DNA of 61,611 bases, taken from Kofleriaceae bacterium. Lineage in GTDB: Bacteria; Myxococcota_A; Polyangia; Haliangiales; Haliangiaceae. Location: contig JAGPCO010000033.1 of NCBI GenBank assembly GCA_018058095.1, forward strand, positions 1-61,611, written 5' to 3'. Numbering within the stretch: position 1 is the stretch's first letter; the number at the start of each line of letters is the position of its first letter. Shown here piece after piece: positions 1-12,094 of the stretch. The notes below the pieces were generated by a model. The model made no database searches. It worked only from the letters and a program-made list of their open reading frames with translations, and was not told the origin of the DNA. The position numbers and the translations under genes were made by a program.

Positions 1-608
1 AGCAGTTCTACCTGCTGTGGCCGGCGCTGGTGCTGCTGGTGGCGCCGCGCCGCATCCCGACCGCGGCAGTGGCCATGCTGGTGCTGGCCCCGCTGCTGCG
101 GGCCCTGGCCTGGCGCTGGGCGCCGATGGCTGACGACGTGGTGATGGAGGCCTACCCATGCGTGATGGACTCGATCGCTGCCGGCTGCCTGCTGGCGTGG
201 ATCCGGCTGCGCCCGGGCGCGCCGGCGGCGCCGCCGCGGTGGGGCTGGGGCGTGCTGGCGCTGATCGGCATCGCCGCCTCGCAGATCCAGACCGACCACG
301 TGATCATCGACTACGTGGTCGACCCGACGGTGATGAACCTGTGTATGGCGGTGCTGGTCGACCACCTGGTCAGCCGGCCGACCGGTCTGGCCACCCGCAT
401 CCTCGAGCTGCGCCCCCTGGTGTGGATCGGCGGACTCAGCTACTCCCTGTACCTGTGGCAGCAACCGTTCCTCAACCACCAGACCGCGACGACCGCGGCG
501 CACTGGCCGCTGAACTTGCTCCTGGCCGTGGGCTGCGCGCTCGGCTCGTACTACCTGGTCGAGCAGCCGTTCCTGCGCCTGCGCGCCCGCCTGCGCGCGC
601 GCGCCTGA
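1..608 (+). CDS. Acyltransferase 3 family membrane protein, C-terminal part
   Basis: The gene enters from the left edge; its reading frame starts at base 3. Translation opens with QFYLLWP, the usual signature of acyltransferase-3 (OafA/YrhL-like) proteins, which move acyl groups onto sugars of surface polysaccharides or lipids in the inner membrane. Several hydrophobic helices follow, then GGLSYSLYLWQQP and the typical ending YYLVEQPFLRLRARL before TGA at 606-608. About 200 residues are visible, so the N-terminal catalytic half lies outside the window. The stop overlaps the proposed start of the next gene. Family assignment is firm; the acyl donor and acceptor cannot be told. Confidence 0.88.
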   Translation, partial: QFYLLWPALVLLVAPRRIPTAAVAMLVLAPLLRALAWRWAPMADDVVMEAYPCVMDSIAAGCLLAWIRLRPGAPAAPPRWGWGVLALIGIAASQIQTDHVIIDYVVDPTVMNLCMAVLVDHLVSRPTGLATRILELRPLVWIGGLSYSLYLWQQPFLNHQTATTAAHWPLNLLLAVGCALGSYYLVEQPFLRLRARLRARA

Positions 609-3055
609 GCGTCGCCGCGCTCGCGCTGGCCGTGGCCGCCGGCTGCGGCGACGACGGCGCCAGCCTCACCCCGGTGCCGCCCGAGGTCAGCGCCGGCCCG
701 GTTCGCATCACCACCGATCCGTTCACGGTGACCGTCGACGACGAGGTGGTGGCCGAGGCCGTCGCCTTCGGCGTGGCCGACCCGGTCGACCCCGACCGCT
801 ACTACGAGCTGGCCGACGGCGCCGGCGTGACCTGGCGGGTGCCGACCCGGGCCATCGCCGCCAGCGCCGACGGCTGGCTGGTGCTCGACACCGGCGGCGC
901 GGTGCGCCTGAGCCCTGGCCCCGACGCCGGCTCGGCCGTGCTCGAGGTCGACGGCCAGACCGTGACCGGCGCGGTGCTGGTGCGGCTGGCGCTGCCGGCC
1001 ACCCCGGGCGAGCCCATCTACGGCTTCGGCGAGAGCCTGGGCGGCGCCGACGCCGCCGGGCAGTGGCGCCAGTTCCAGCTCCGGGTCGACTTCGACAGCG
1101 AGTCGGACACCAACGAGGCGCACGTGCCGGTGCCGGTGGCGCTGTGGCCGCGGCGCGGCCTGGGCGCGTTCATCGAGGATCGCCGGCCCGGCAGCGCCGA
1201 CGTCGGCGCGACCGACCCGACCCGGGTGGTGATGGCGCTGGCCCTGCCCGAGCGCGGCCCGGTCCGCACCCACGTCTTCACCGCCGCCGACCCGCTCGGC
1301 CTGGTCCGCGCCTACGTCGCCCGCACCGCGCTACCGGCGGTGCCACCGCGCTGGGCCTTCGCCCCGCAGCAGTGGCGCAACGAGCACCGCAGCAGTGACG
1401 AGGTGCGGGCCGACGCCCAGGCCATGCGCGCGCTCGGCATCCCGGGCTCGGCGCTGTGGATCGACAACCCGTGGCAGACCGCCTACAACACGTTCACCTT
1501 CGACGAGAGCCGCTTCGCCGGCAGCGCGGCGCTGCTCCAGGAGCTGATCGCGCTCGGCTACCGGCCGATGGTGTGGTCGACCCCGTACGTCGGCGACCAG
1601 GGCCTGACCGCGCCCGAGTTCGACCAGGCGGCCACGCGCCGCTTCCTGGTCACCGATGACGGCGGCCGGGCCCTGGCCTTCCCGTGGCAGAACGGCCCGG
1701 GCGGGCTGGTCGACTTCACCCGGCCCGGGGCGACGGCGTGGTGGCGCGAGCGCATCGCCCGGGTCACCGCGCTCGGCGTGGCCGGGTTCAAGCTCGACTT
1801 CGGCGAGGAGGTCGTGCCCGAGCTGGGCGGCCAGCTGTTCCGCCTGCTGCTGGCCGGCGGCGACAGCCAGGTCATGCACGGCATCTACGCGCGCGGCTAC
1901 CACGACGCCTACCTGGGCGCGCTGCCGGCCGGCGACGGCTTCGTCATCACCCGGGCCGGGGCCTGGGGCGAGCAGGACCGCAACACCGCGGTGTGGCCGG
2001 GTGACCTCGACAACGACTTCTCGCGCCACGGCGGCGCCGACGGCGACGACGGCGAGCGCAACGTCGGTGGCCTGCCGGCGGCCATCGCCGCCGGGCTGTC
2101 GCTGTCGGTGTCGGGCTACCCGTTCTTCGGCTCCGACATCGGCGGCTTCCGCGGCGGCGTACCGACCACCGAGGTGCTCATCCGCTGGAGCCAGTACGCC
2201 GCGCTCGGCACCATCATGCAGCTCGGCGGCGGCGGCGAGAGCCACAACCCGTGGGACGCGGCCCTGTTCGCGCCGCCGGCGCTCGACGTGTACCGGACCT
2301 ACGCCCGCCTGCACATGGACCTGGTGCCGACGCTGTACACCCTGGCGCTGCAGGCCGGGCGTGACGGCACGCCGGTGACCCGGCCGGCCCGCTTCGCCTA
2401 CCCGTGCGCGTGTGACGACGCCATGTTCCTGCTCGGCGACGCCCTGCTGGCGGCGCCGGTGATCGAGGCCGGCGCGACCACCCGCGACGTGGTGCTGCCG
2501 CCGGGCGAGTGGATCGACGTCGCCACCGGCGCCCGCGCCCTCGGCGACGGCGTGGCGACGACCACCGTGCCGGCGCCGCTGACGGCGATGCCGCTGTGGC
2601 GCCGGGCCGGGGCCATGGTCGCAACGTATGCGCGCGCGGCCGACACCCTGGCGGCGGCGACGGCGCCCGGCGTGACCTCGTACCTCGACCCGGCGTTCGG
2701 GCGCGAGCTGGCGGTGACCACCACGCCCGAGCCGGCCGCGGCCGAGGTCGTGTTGCACGACGGCGCGCTGGCCCGGGCCGAGGTCGTGGGCGCGGCCTAC
2801 CGCCTGCAGTTCGCGCCCGGCAGCGAGTACGACGTCGTCACCTTCGTGCTCGACCGCCGGGCGACCACGGTGCCGTCGGTCCAGGCCGCCACCGGCGCGC
2901 GCCTCGGCGCCGGCGGCGCGGCGCTGCCGGCGGCGGCCGATCTCGCCGCCCTGGCCGCCTGCCCCGCCCCCGGCTGCGTGCTGGTCAGCGCCGACGAGGT
3001 GCGGGTGCGGGCCTGGGCCGACGCCGGCCAGCTCGAGCTCGAGCTGACGCCGTAG
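605..3055 (+). CDS. GH31-family glycoside hydrolase, predicted lipoprotein
   Basis: About 816 residues. It begins with a hydrophobic stretch ending in AVAAGC, a lipobox-like signal, so the enzyme is probably anchored on the cell envelope. GH31 features in order: FKLDFGEE (Asp near residue 398, expected nucleophile, of the YicI alpha-xylosidase type), VWPGDLDND (Asp near 467, expected acid/base) and FFGSDIGGF (near 511), then a C-terminal beta domain. GH31 enzymes hydrolyse alpha-glucosidic or alpha-xylosidic bonds, or transfer the glycosyl group; the substrate is not readable. The start is a problem: no ATG, GTG or TTG precedes the signal peptide closely, and I chose the CTG at 605, which overlaps the upstream TGA. 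The frame stays open further upstream but there only shadows the acyltransferase. The TAG stop is the first base triplet of a repeat element. Confidence 0.85.
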   Translation: MSVAALALAVAAGCGDDGASLTPVPPEVSAGPVRITTDPFTVTVDDEVVAEAVAFGVADPVDPDRYYELADGAGVTWRVPTRAIAASADGWLVLDTGGAVRLSPGPDAGSAVLEVDGQTVTGAVLVRLALPATPGEPIYGFGESLGGADAAGQWRQFQLRVDFDSESDTNEAHVPVPVALWPRRGLGAFIEDRRPGSADVGATDPTRVVMALALPERGPVRTHVFTAADPLGLVRAYVARTALPAVPPRWAFAPQQWRNEHRSSDEVRADAQAMRALGIPGSALWIDNPWQTAYNTFTFDESRFAGSAALLQELIALGYRPMVWSTPYVGDQGLTAPEFDQAATRRFLVTDDGGRALAFPWQNGPGGLVDFTRPGATAWWRERIARVTALGVAGFKLDFGEEVVPELGGQLFRLLLAGGDSQVMHGIYARGYHDAYLGALPAGDGFVITRAGAWGEQDRNTAVWPGDLDNDFSRHGGADGDDGERNVGGLPAAIAAGLSLSVSGYPFFGSDIGGFRGGVPTTEVLIRWSQYAALGTIMQLGGGGESHNPWDAALFAPPALDVYRTYARLHMDLVPTLYTLALQAGRDGTPVTRPARFAYPCACDDAMFLLGDALLAAPVIEAGATTRDVVLPPGEWIDVATGARALGDGVATTTVPAPLTAMPLWRRAGAMVATYARAADTLAAATAPGVTSYLDPAFGRELAVTTTPEPAAAEVVLHDGALARAEVVGAAYRLQFAPGSEYDVVTFVLDRRATTVPSVQAATGARLGAGGAALPAAADLAALAACPAPGCVLVSADEVRVRAWADAGQLELELTP

Positions 3056-3140
3056 CAGGGTGCTGAGAAACGCCGCGCAGCGGCGTTTCTCGCGCCCTGC
3101 TCCCGTGCCCGTGCCCGTGCCCGTGCCCGTGCCCGTGCCC
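3056..3140 (+). repeat. TAGCAGG hairpin / (CCCGTG)6 element, copy A
   Basis: Directly after the GH31 TAG stop (3053-3055) comes CAGGG (3056-3060), a 12-bp perfect stem GAGAAACGCCGC (3065-3076) and its complement (3080-3091) with a GCA loop, then CCCTG (3095-3099) closing an outer clamp. Six CCCGTG units follow (3102-3137). It looks like a strong terminator hairpin without a T tract; the template strand of the tail has G3 runs separated by CAC. A further 8-bp hairpin GGTGCCGG/CCGGCACC lies at 3153-3178. Confidence 0.85.
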
Positions 3141-3194
3141 GATCGCTCGGGCGGTGCCGGCCGCGACCGCCCGGCACCCTGGCTCGCGCTCGGG

Positions 3195-3395
3195 AAGATT
3201 GCCGAAGGCGCCGGTGAATCCTCACGGGATGAGAAGCAGCGCTTCTATCGGATGGCGCGACGCTCTGCGACCGAGACTGCGGCGATCCTCGACATCCTCG
3301 ACCGCCGCCAGGCCGTCGCCGCCTCCGTCCTGGCGCCCGCGCTCGCGTTGCTCGAGCGGGTCGTCGCCATGCTGGCTCGTCTGGCCGGAGCCTGA
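3195..3395 (+). pseudogene. Four-helix-bundle (S23 / IVS-encoded) protein, 5'-truncated remnant
   Basis: The translated segment GKIAEGAGESSRDEKQRFYR followed by MARRSATETAAILDIL is the central signature of the S23/four-helix-bundle family (IAEG-x-G-x-S then R-F-Y-x-A-R-x-S-A-x-E). The tail LALLERVVAMLARLAGA fits the last helix and ends at TGA 3393-3395. The N-terminal half, roughly 45-50 residues with the RL-x-VY motif, is absent, replaced by hairpin and CCCGTG-repeat DNA. The family is known from intervening sequences in 23S rRNA genes and as stand-alone genes of unclear function. It sits between two facing repeat elements (A and B). I judge it non-functional because no start and no first helix can be found. 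Confidence 0.65.
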
Positions 3396-3407
3396 CCGCC
3401 CAGACTC

Positions 3408-3489
3408 GGGCACGGGCACGGGCACGGGCACGGGCACGGGGCAGGTCACTGCAAACGCGGCTGCGCCGCGTTTGTCTGCGTCCTGCTAG
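3408..3489 (-). repeat. TAGCAGG hairpin / (CCCGTG)n element, copy B
   Basis: On the minus strand: TAGCAGG (TAG at 3488-3486), stem of 10 bp built from 3452-3461 and 3465-3474 with a GCA loop, outer CAGG/CCTG clamp (3482-3485 with 3442-3445), then CCCGTG units; on the plus strand six G3-4 runs spaced by CAC lie at 3408-3441. Here the TAG is not the stop of the upstream protease gene, which already ended with TGA at 3512-3514. This copy faces copy A. Confidence 0.85.
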
Positions 3490-3511
3490 CGGCGGCGCGT
3501 GGTCGGGCGGC

Positions 3512-4906
<1,395 letters not shown>

Positions 4907-4977
4907 GGGTCGGGCACCCTACCCCGCGGGGCCGGGCGCGCCTAGGGGGTGTCCCCAGTTAGCGTTGACATCGACGT

Positions 4978-5046
4978 GGTCGTCGTCGTGGTCGTGGACT
5001 TTGACGGCGACGGCGACGGCGACGTGGAGGTGGTCGCCACCTTTGA
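4978..5046 (+). repeat. Left arm of ~70-bp inverted repeat flanking a decayed S23 gene
   Basis: This stretch (GTC/GTG triplets, GGACTTTGACGG, (CGGCGA)n, then CGTGGAGGTGG and CCACCTTTGAC) reads almost perfectly as the reverse complement of 5299-5368. By hand there are only a handful of mismatches, mostly in the outer triplet repeats. Internal (GGCGAC)n and (GTCGTC)n make each arm a short tandem repeat as well. It lies just upstream of the Deg-type protease start. Confidence 0.85.
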
Positions 5047-5054
5047 CGCAGCTC

Positions 5055-5266
5055 TCAGCTCATCTTCGTGAGCACTACAACGACACCTTCGAGCAGCTTG
5101 GCGCCGCGTTCGTCGCGCTCCTCGGTGGTGAGCTTGCGCAACTTCATGACGTCGAGCGAGGCCGCGCACTCCATGGCTTCGCCACGAGCGATCGACGAGG
5201 TCGTAGACCAAGGCAAGAGATTTCGATAGCTCGCTGATAGACGTCGAGACGCTGGAAGCTGAGCAT
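5055..5266 (-). pseudogene. Second four-helix-bundle (S23) gene, internally deleted and frameshifted
   Basis: On the minus strand ATG at 5266 opens MLSFQRLDVYQRAIE, the expected S23 N terminus. A one-base shift then gives ELSKSLALVYDLVDR (end of helix 1). After that the frame jumps to SIARGEAMECAASLDVMKL and KLTTEERDERGAKLL, ending LTKMS and TGA at 5055-5057, a good match to the last two S23 helices. About 40-50 residues containing the NIAEG loop are gone. Both ends are preserved and the gene sits exactly between the two inverted-repeat arms, so gene and arms look like one decayed unit. Confidence 0.65.
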
Positions 5267-5298
5267 GCCAAGTGCACCGGCCGGGTCGCGGTGGTTGT

Positions 5299-5368
5299 GT
5301 CAAAGGTGGCGTCCACCTCCACGTCGCCGTCGCCGTCGCCGTCAAAGTCCACGACTACGACTACGACT
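5299..5368 (-). repeat. Right arm of ~70-bp inverted repeat
   Basis: Mirror image of 4978-5046: GTCAAAGGTGG, CCACCTCCACG, (TCGCCG)n, GTCAAAGTCC and then (ACGACT)n. Its outer end runs directly into the TAG stop (5367-5369) of the transposase remnant. Confidence 0.85.
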
Positions 5369-5556
5369 ACGTCCCGGCGGCGAGCCATAGGCAAATGCAC
5401 GCCACCTGGACGATCGCCAGGTAGCTCGCGCGCGTCTTGTCAAAGCGCGTAGCGATTCCACGGAAGCGCTTGTGGCTGTGGAAGAAGAGCTCGTCCAGGT
5501 AGCGCGTGCGGTACAGCGCTCGGTCCTTCGGGATAGCGCGCTTGCGTTCTGAATAG
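5367..5556 (-). pseudogene. IS5-family transposase, C-terminal remnant
   Basis: About 60 residues on the minus strand. SERKRAIPKDRALYRTRYLD, ELFFHSHKRFRGIATRFDKT and ASYLAIVQVACICLWLA reproduce the end of IS5/IS427-group DDE transposases (usual form: RN-x-IER-FN-LK-FR-IATRYDK-x-NFLA-V-LA-x-x-WL), including the Glu expected to be the third catalytic acid. Nothing upstream resembles the first two catalytic Asp regions; the frame only runs antisense into the ArsA gene region. Its stop codon is embedded in the right inverted-repeat arm, suggesting that the arm truncated or ended it. Confidence 0.75.
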
Positions 5557-5569
5557 GGCCAGCCCCTGG

Positions 5570-6748
5570 TCAGCCGACCAGGTACTGGCCCAGGCCGATC
5601 AGCCGGGTCACGTCGTGCACGTCCTCCTGCAGCAACGGCACCAGGGCCAGCGCGGCGCCATCGCCGCCGGCCTGGCGCAGCTTGCCGATGGCGACCTGGT
5701 CGGCCACGGCGCGGGCGTGGATGTCGGTGTGGCTGGCCCGCATCGCCTCGACCGCCATACGCACGCTGGTGGCCGACAGGCCGAGCGCGGCCACCGCCGG
5801 CACCGCCGCCAGGAGCGCGGCCAGGTCGGCGTCGGTGGCCGGCACCGGCTCGTCGGGGTGGACCTTGTTGACGACGAAGCCGACGAACGGCATGGCGGCG
5901 CTGACCAGGCGCTGGTGGAACGCCAGCGCCTCGGCGGTGGCCATCGGCTCCGGGCTGGCCACCAGCACGAACCCGACCTTGTCCTGCCGGAGCAGGGCGA
6001 AGGTCTCCTCGGCCCGCGCCTTGAAGCCGCCCAGCACGTCGTTGAACTCGGTGAAGAACACCGCGAGGTCGTCGAGGAAGCGTGAGCCGACGAACTTCGA
6101 CAGCCGCTTGATCACGAACGAGCCGGTCTTGCCCAGCATCGACCAGCCGCTGCCGCCGCCGCCGCGCATCTTGCGGAACCACTCGACCGCGGGCGAGTCG
6201 ATGGCCGCGCTCAGCTTCTGCGGCGCGTCGAGGAAGTCGAGCGCGTGCGAGGTCGGCGGGGTGTCGACGACGATGAGGTCCCACTGCCCGCTGCGATCGA
6301 AGTCGTGCAGGGCGGCCATGGCCGCGTACTCCTGCGCCCCGGCCAGGGTGCCGGAGATCTGGCCGTACACCGGGTTGGCCAGGATACGCGCGACCGCCTT
6401 GGGGTCGCGCGCGTGGCGGGCGACGACGTCGTCGAAGGCGCGCTTCTGGTCGAGCATCATCGCGTGCAGCGCGCCGCCGCCGCGCGGGCCGCCCTGGAAC
6501 ACCAGGGCCGGATCGATCTCCTGCACCTCGTGCCCGAGCGCGGAAAGGCCGAGCGAGTTGGCCAGCCGCTTGGCCGGGTCGATGGTCAGGACCAGGGTCT
6601 TCCGGCCGGACCGCGCCGCCGCCAGCGCCAGCGCGGCCGCGGTGGTGGTCTTGCCGACCCCGCCCGAGCCGACGCAGACCAGGATGCGCTTGGCGCGGAC
6701 AGCCTGCGTGAGACGAGGATCCGGCACGACGTCGTCGCCATGTAGCAC
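5570..6748 (-). CDS. ArsA/GET3-family anion-transporting ATPase
   Basis: About 392 residues from GTG at 6748; a second GTG at 6727 is equally possible. Deviant Walker A GSGGVGKTTTAAALA sits at residues 27-41, followed by the family signature TIDPAKRLANSLG and a switch II form VDTPPTSHALDFLDAP. The C-terminal segment FVVNKVHPDEP fits the base-binding loop. Proteins of this family are deviant P-loop ATPases; in eukaryotes they target tail-anchored membrane proteins, in bacteria some drive arsenite efflux. No ArsB, ArsD or ArsR gene and no Cys metal-binding triad is visible, so arsenite pumping is unlikely. The frame is open to 7033 upstream, but that part is antisense to the biotin carrier gene and its leader. 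Confidence 0.85.
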   Translation of the reverse strand: MLHGDDVVPDPRLTQAVRAKRILVCVGSGGVGKTTTAAALALAAARSGRKTLVLTIDPAKRLANSLGLSALGHEVQEIDPALVFQGGPRGGGALHAMMLDQKRAFDDVVARHARDPKAVARILANPVYGQISGTLAGAQEYAAMAALHDFDRSGQWDLIVVDTPPTSHALDFLDAPQKLSAAIDSPAVEWFRKMRGGGGSGWSMLGKTGSFVIKRLSKFVGSRFLDDLAVFFTEFNDVLGGFKARAEETFALLRQDKVGFVLVASPEPMATAEALAFHQRLVSAAMPFVGFVVNKVHPDEPVPATDADLAALLAAVPAVAALGLSATSVRMAVEAMRASHTDIHARAVADQVAIGKLRQAGGDGAALALVPLLQEDVHDVTRLIGLGQYLVG

Positions 6749-6884
6749 GGGCCGCGCGCGCGCAGCAAACCCCGGCCCGGCCCGGCGCAGGATCAGGGAT
6801 TCTCCCAGCCGCGGGCCCGCCGGCCGGCTGGGCGGCCCCGCGGGCGCCGGCACCTGGCCAGCAAGATGAGCTATAAGGGCCGCC

Positions 6885-7412
6885 GTGAAGCGCGAGCTCG
6901 TCATCAGCGCCGGCGGGACCGAGGTGACCGTGGTCGTGGCCGGCGACCCGGTGCGCGGCCCGCTCCAGCTCACCGTCGACGGGGTGGCCCAGGACGTCGA
7001 CGCCCGGCGGGTCCGGCCCGGCACCTGGTCCATCCTGGTCGGCGGCCGCTCGTACGAGGTCGACCTCGATCCGCGCCGGGGTCACCTCGCCGCCAGCGCC
7101 GGCTCGGGGGATCTCGACCTCGTGGTCGAGGACGCGCGCGAGCGCCGGCTGCGCCAGGCCGCGCAGCGCCAGGGCGGCAGCAGCCGCGGCGAGACGGTGC
7201 GCGCGCCCATCGCCGGCAAGCTGGTCAAGGTCCTGGTCGAGGTCGGCGCCACCGTCGCCGCCGGCCGCCCGGTCGTGGTGCTCGAGGCCATGAAGATGGA
7301 GAACGAGCTGTGCGCCGAGCGCGGCGGCGTGGTCCGGTCCGTGCTCAAGACCGCCGGTCAGACGGTCGACACCGGCGAGCCGCTGGTCGAGCTGGCGCCC
7401 GCCGAGGCGTGA
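6885..7412 (+). CDS. Biotin carboxyl carrier protein (biotinyl-lipoyl domain)
   Basis: 175 residues from GTG at 6885. The C-terminal half is a biotinyl domain: VRAPIAGKLVKVLVEVG followed by VVLEAMKMENEL, with Lys137 of AMKM as the biotinylation site. The first 90 residues form a beta-rich leader (DVDARRVRPGTWSILVGGRSY) like that next to the carrier domain of propionyl- or methylcrotonyl-CoA carboxylase alpha chains. It should carry carboxybiotin between a biotin carboxylase and a carboxyltransferase. A biotin carboxylase without its own carrier domain is encoded at 30166-31695 and is a plausible partner. mfd starts 7 bases downstream, so they may be cotranscribed. Confidence 0.88.
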   Translation: MKRELVISAGGTEVTVVVAGDPVRGPLQLTVDGVAQDVDARRVRPGTWSILVGGRSYEVDLDPRRGHLAASAGSGDLDLVVEDARERRLRQAAQRQGGSSRGETVRAPIAGKLVKVLVEVGATVAAGRPVVVLEAMKMENELCAERGGVVRSVLKTAGQTVDTGEPLVELAPAEA

Positions 7413-7419
7413 CGGCGCC

Positions 7420-11067
<3,648 letters not shown>

Positions 11068-11098
11068 AAGACGAAAAACCGTGGCAGGAGAAAGAGTT

Positions 11099-12094
11099 AT
11101 GACGCCGAACTCGCCTCGTCGGATGCTGCTGCTGATCGGCCTCGCGGCCGCGCTCGGCGCCTGCCAGCAGAAGGGCGACAAGCGCACGCCGGTGGTCGAC
11201 CGCCCGGGCCCGGCCGCGCCGACGCAGAGCCAGGAGGAGCTGTCGACCCCGCTGGCGCAGATCGAGGACGTCATCATCACCATCGGCGACTTCCAGCAGC
11301 AGCTGGGCCGACAGACACCGTACGTCCGGGCCCGCTACACGTCGCTCGAGCAGAAGAAGGAGTTCCTCGAGAACATGGTCCGGTTCGAGGTCCTGGCCAA
11401 GGAGGCGCAGAAGCGCGGCTTCGACAAGGACCCCGAGGTGGTGCGCACCCTCAAGCAGGTGATGGTGCAGAAGCTGATGAAGGACGAGTTCGAGACCAAG
11501 GTCACGCCGGACTCGATCTCCGACGCCGAGATGAAGACCTACTACGACGCCAACCTGGCCGAGTTCGTCAAGGCCGAGGAGGTGCGGGCCTCGGCCATCA
11601 TCCTCAAGAACAAGGCCCAGGCCGACAAGATCGCGACCGAGGCCCAGGGCGAGGCCGGCCGCACCAACAAGGGCTTCCGCGAGCTGGTCGGCAAGTACTC
11701 GACCGACGAGGAGTCCAAGCTGCGCGGCGGCGACCTGCGCTACTTCACGATCGACAGCAAGGACCTGCCGGCGCCGCTGGTCAAGGCCGCGTTCGCCCTG
11801 GCCCAGACCGGCGACGTGTCGACCACCGTCGACGGCGGCAACGGGCTGTTCTACGTGATCAAGCAGACCGGTCGCAAGCGGGCCATCACCCGCACCTTCG
11901 ACGACGCCAAGCCGCAGATCCGCAACAAGCTGTACCGCGACAAGCGGGTCGGGGCCCAGGACGGCTTCGTCGCCGGGCTGCGCGCCGCCGCCAAGGTCCA
12001 GATCAACGAGGCCAACCTGGCCAAGGTCCGGATCGACACCACCACGCCCGAGCCCGACGACGGCCACGGCCACGACATGCCGGGCAACCGGTGA
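11099..12094 (+). CDS. Parvulin-type peptidyl-prolyl isomerase lipoprotein
   Basis: 331 residues. ATG at 11099 is chosen because AGGAG lies 8 bases upstream; an in-frame GTG at 11057 would overlap mfd. A signal peptide with lipobox LGAC predicts a lipid-anchored envelope protein. A SurA/PrsA-like N-terminal helical region (about 45-150, LEQKKEFLENMVRFEVLAKE) precedes a rotamase-like domain (about 165-275, with YSTDEESKLRGGDLRYF). Proteins of this type chaperone secreted or outer-membrane proteins by proline isomerisation. The stop overlaps the GTG of the next gene (GTGA), so the two chaperones are probably translated together. The rotamase core is less conserved than in its neighbour, so a mainly chaperone role is possible. 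Confidence 0.88.
   Translation: MTPNSPRRMLLLIGLAAALGACQQKGDKRTPVVDRPGPAAPTQSQEELSTPLAQIEDVIITIGDFQQQLGRQTPYVRARYTSLEQKKEFLENMVRFEVLAKEAQKRGFDKDPEVVRTLKQVMVQKLMKDEFETKVTPDSISDAEMKTYYDANLAEFVKAEEVRASAIILKNKAQADKIATEAQGEAGRTNKGFRELVGKYSTDEESKLRGGDLRYFTIDSKDLPAPLVKAAFALAQTGDVSTTVDGGNGLFYVIKQTGRKRAITRTFDDAKPQIRNKLYRDKRVGAQDGFVAGLRAAAKVQINEANLAKVRIDTTTPEPDDGHGHDMPGNR

Noticed and set aside
3060-3395. A 111-codon protein starting inside repeat copy A with a Val-Pro repeat
   Set aside because: The first part only translates hairpin and CCCGTG repeats; the homologous part begins around 3195, so I call a truncated remnant.
5570-6748. Arsenic resistance operon suggested by the ArsA-type ATPase
   Set aside because: No arsB, arsC, arsD or arsR neighbour and no Cys metal site is visible.
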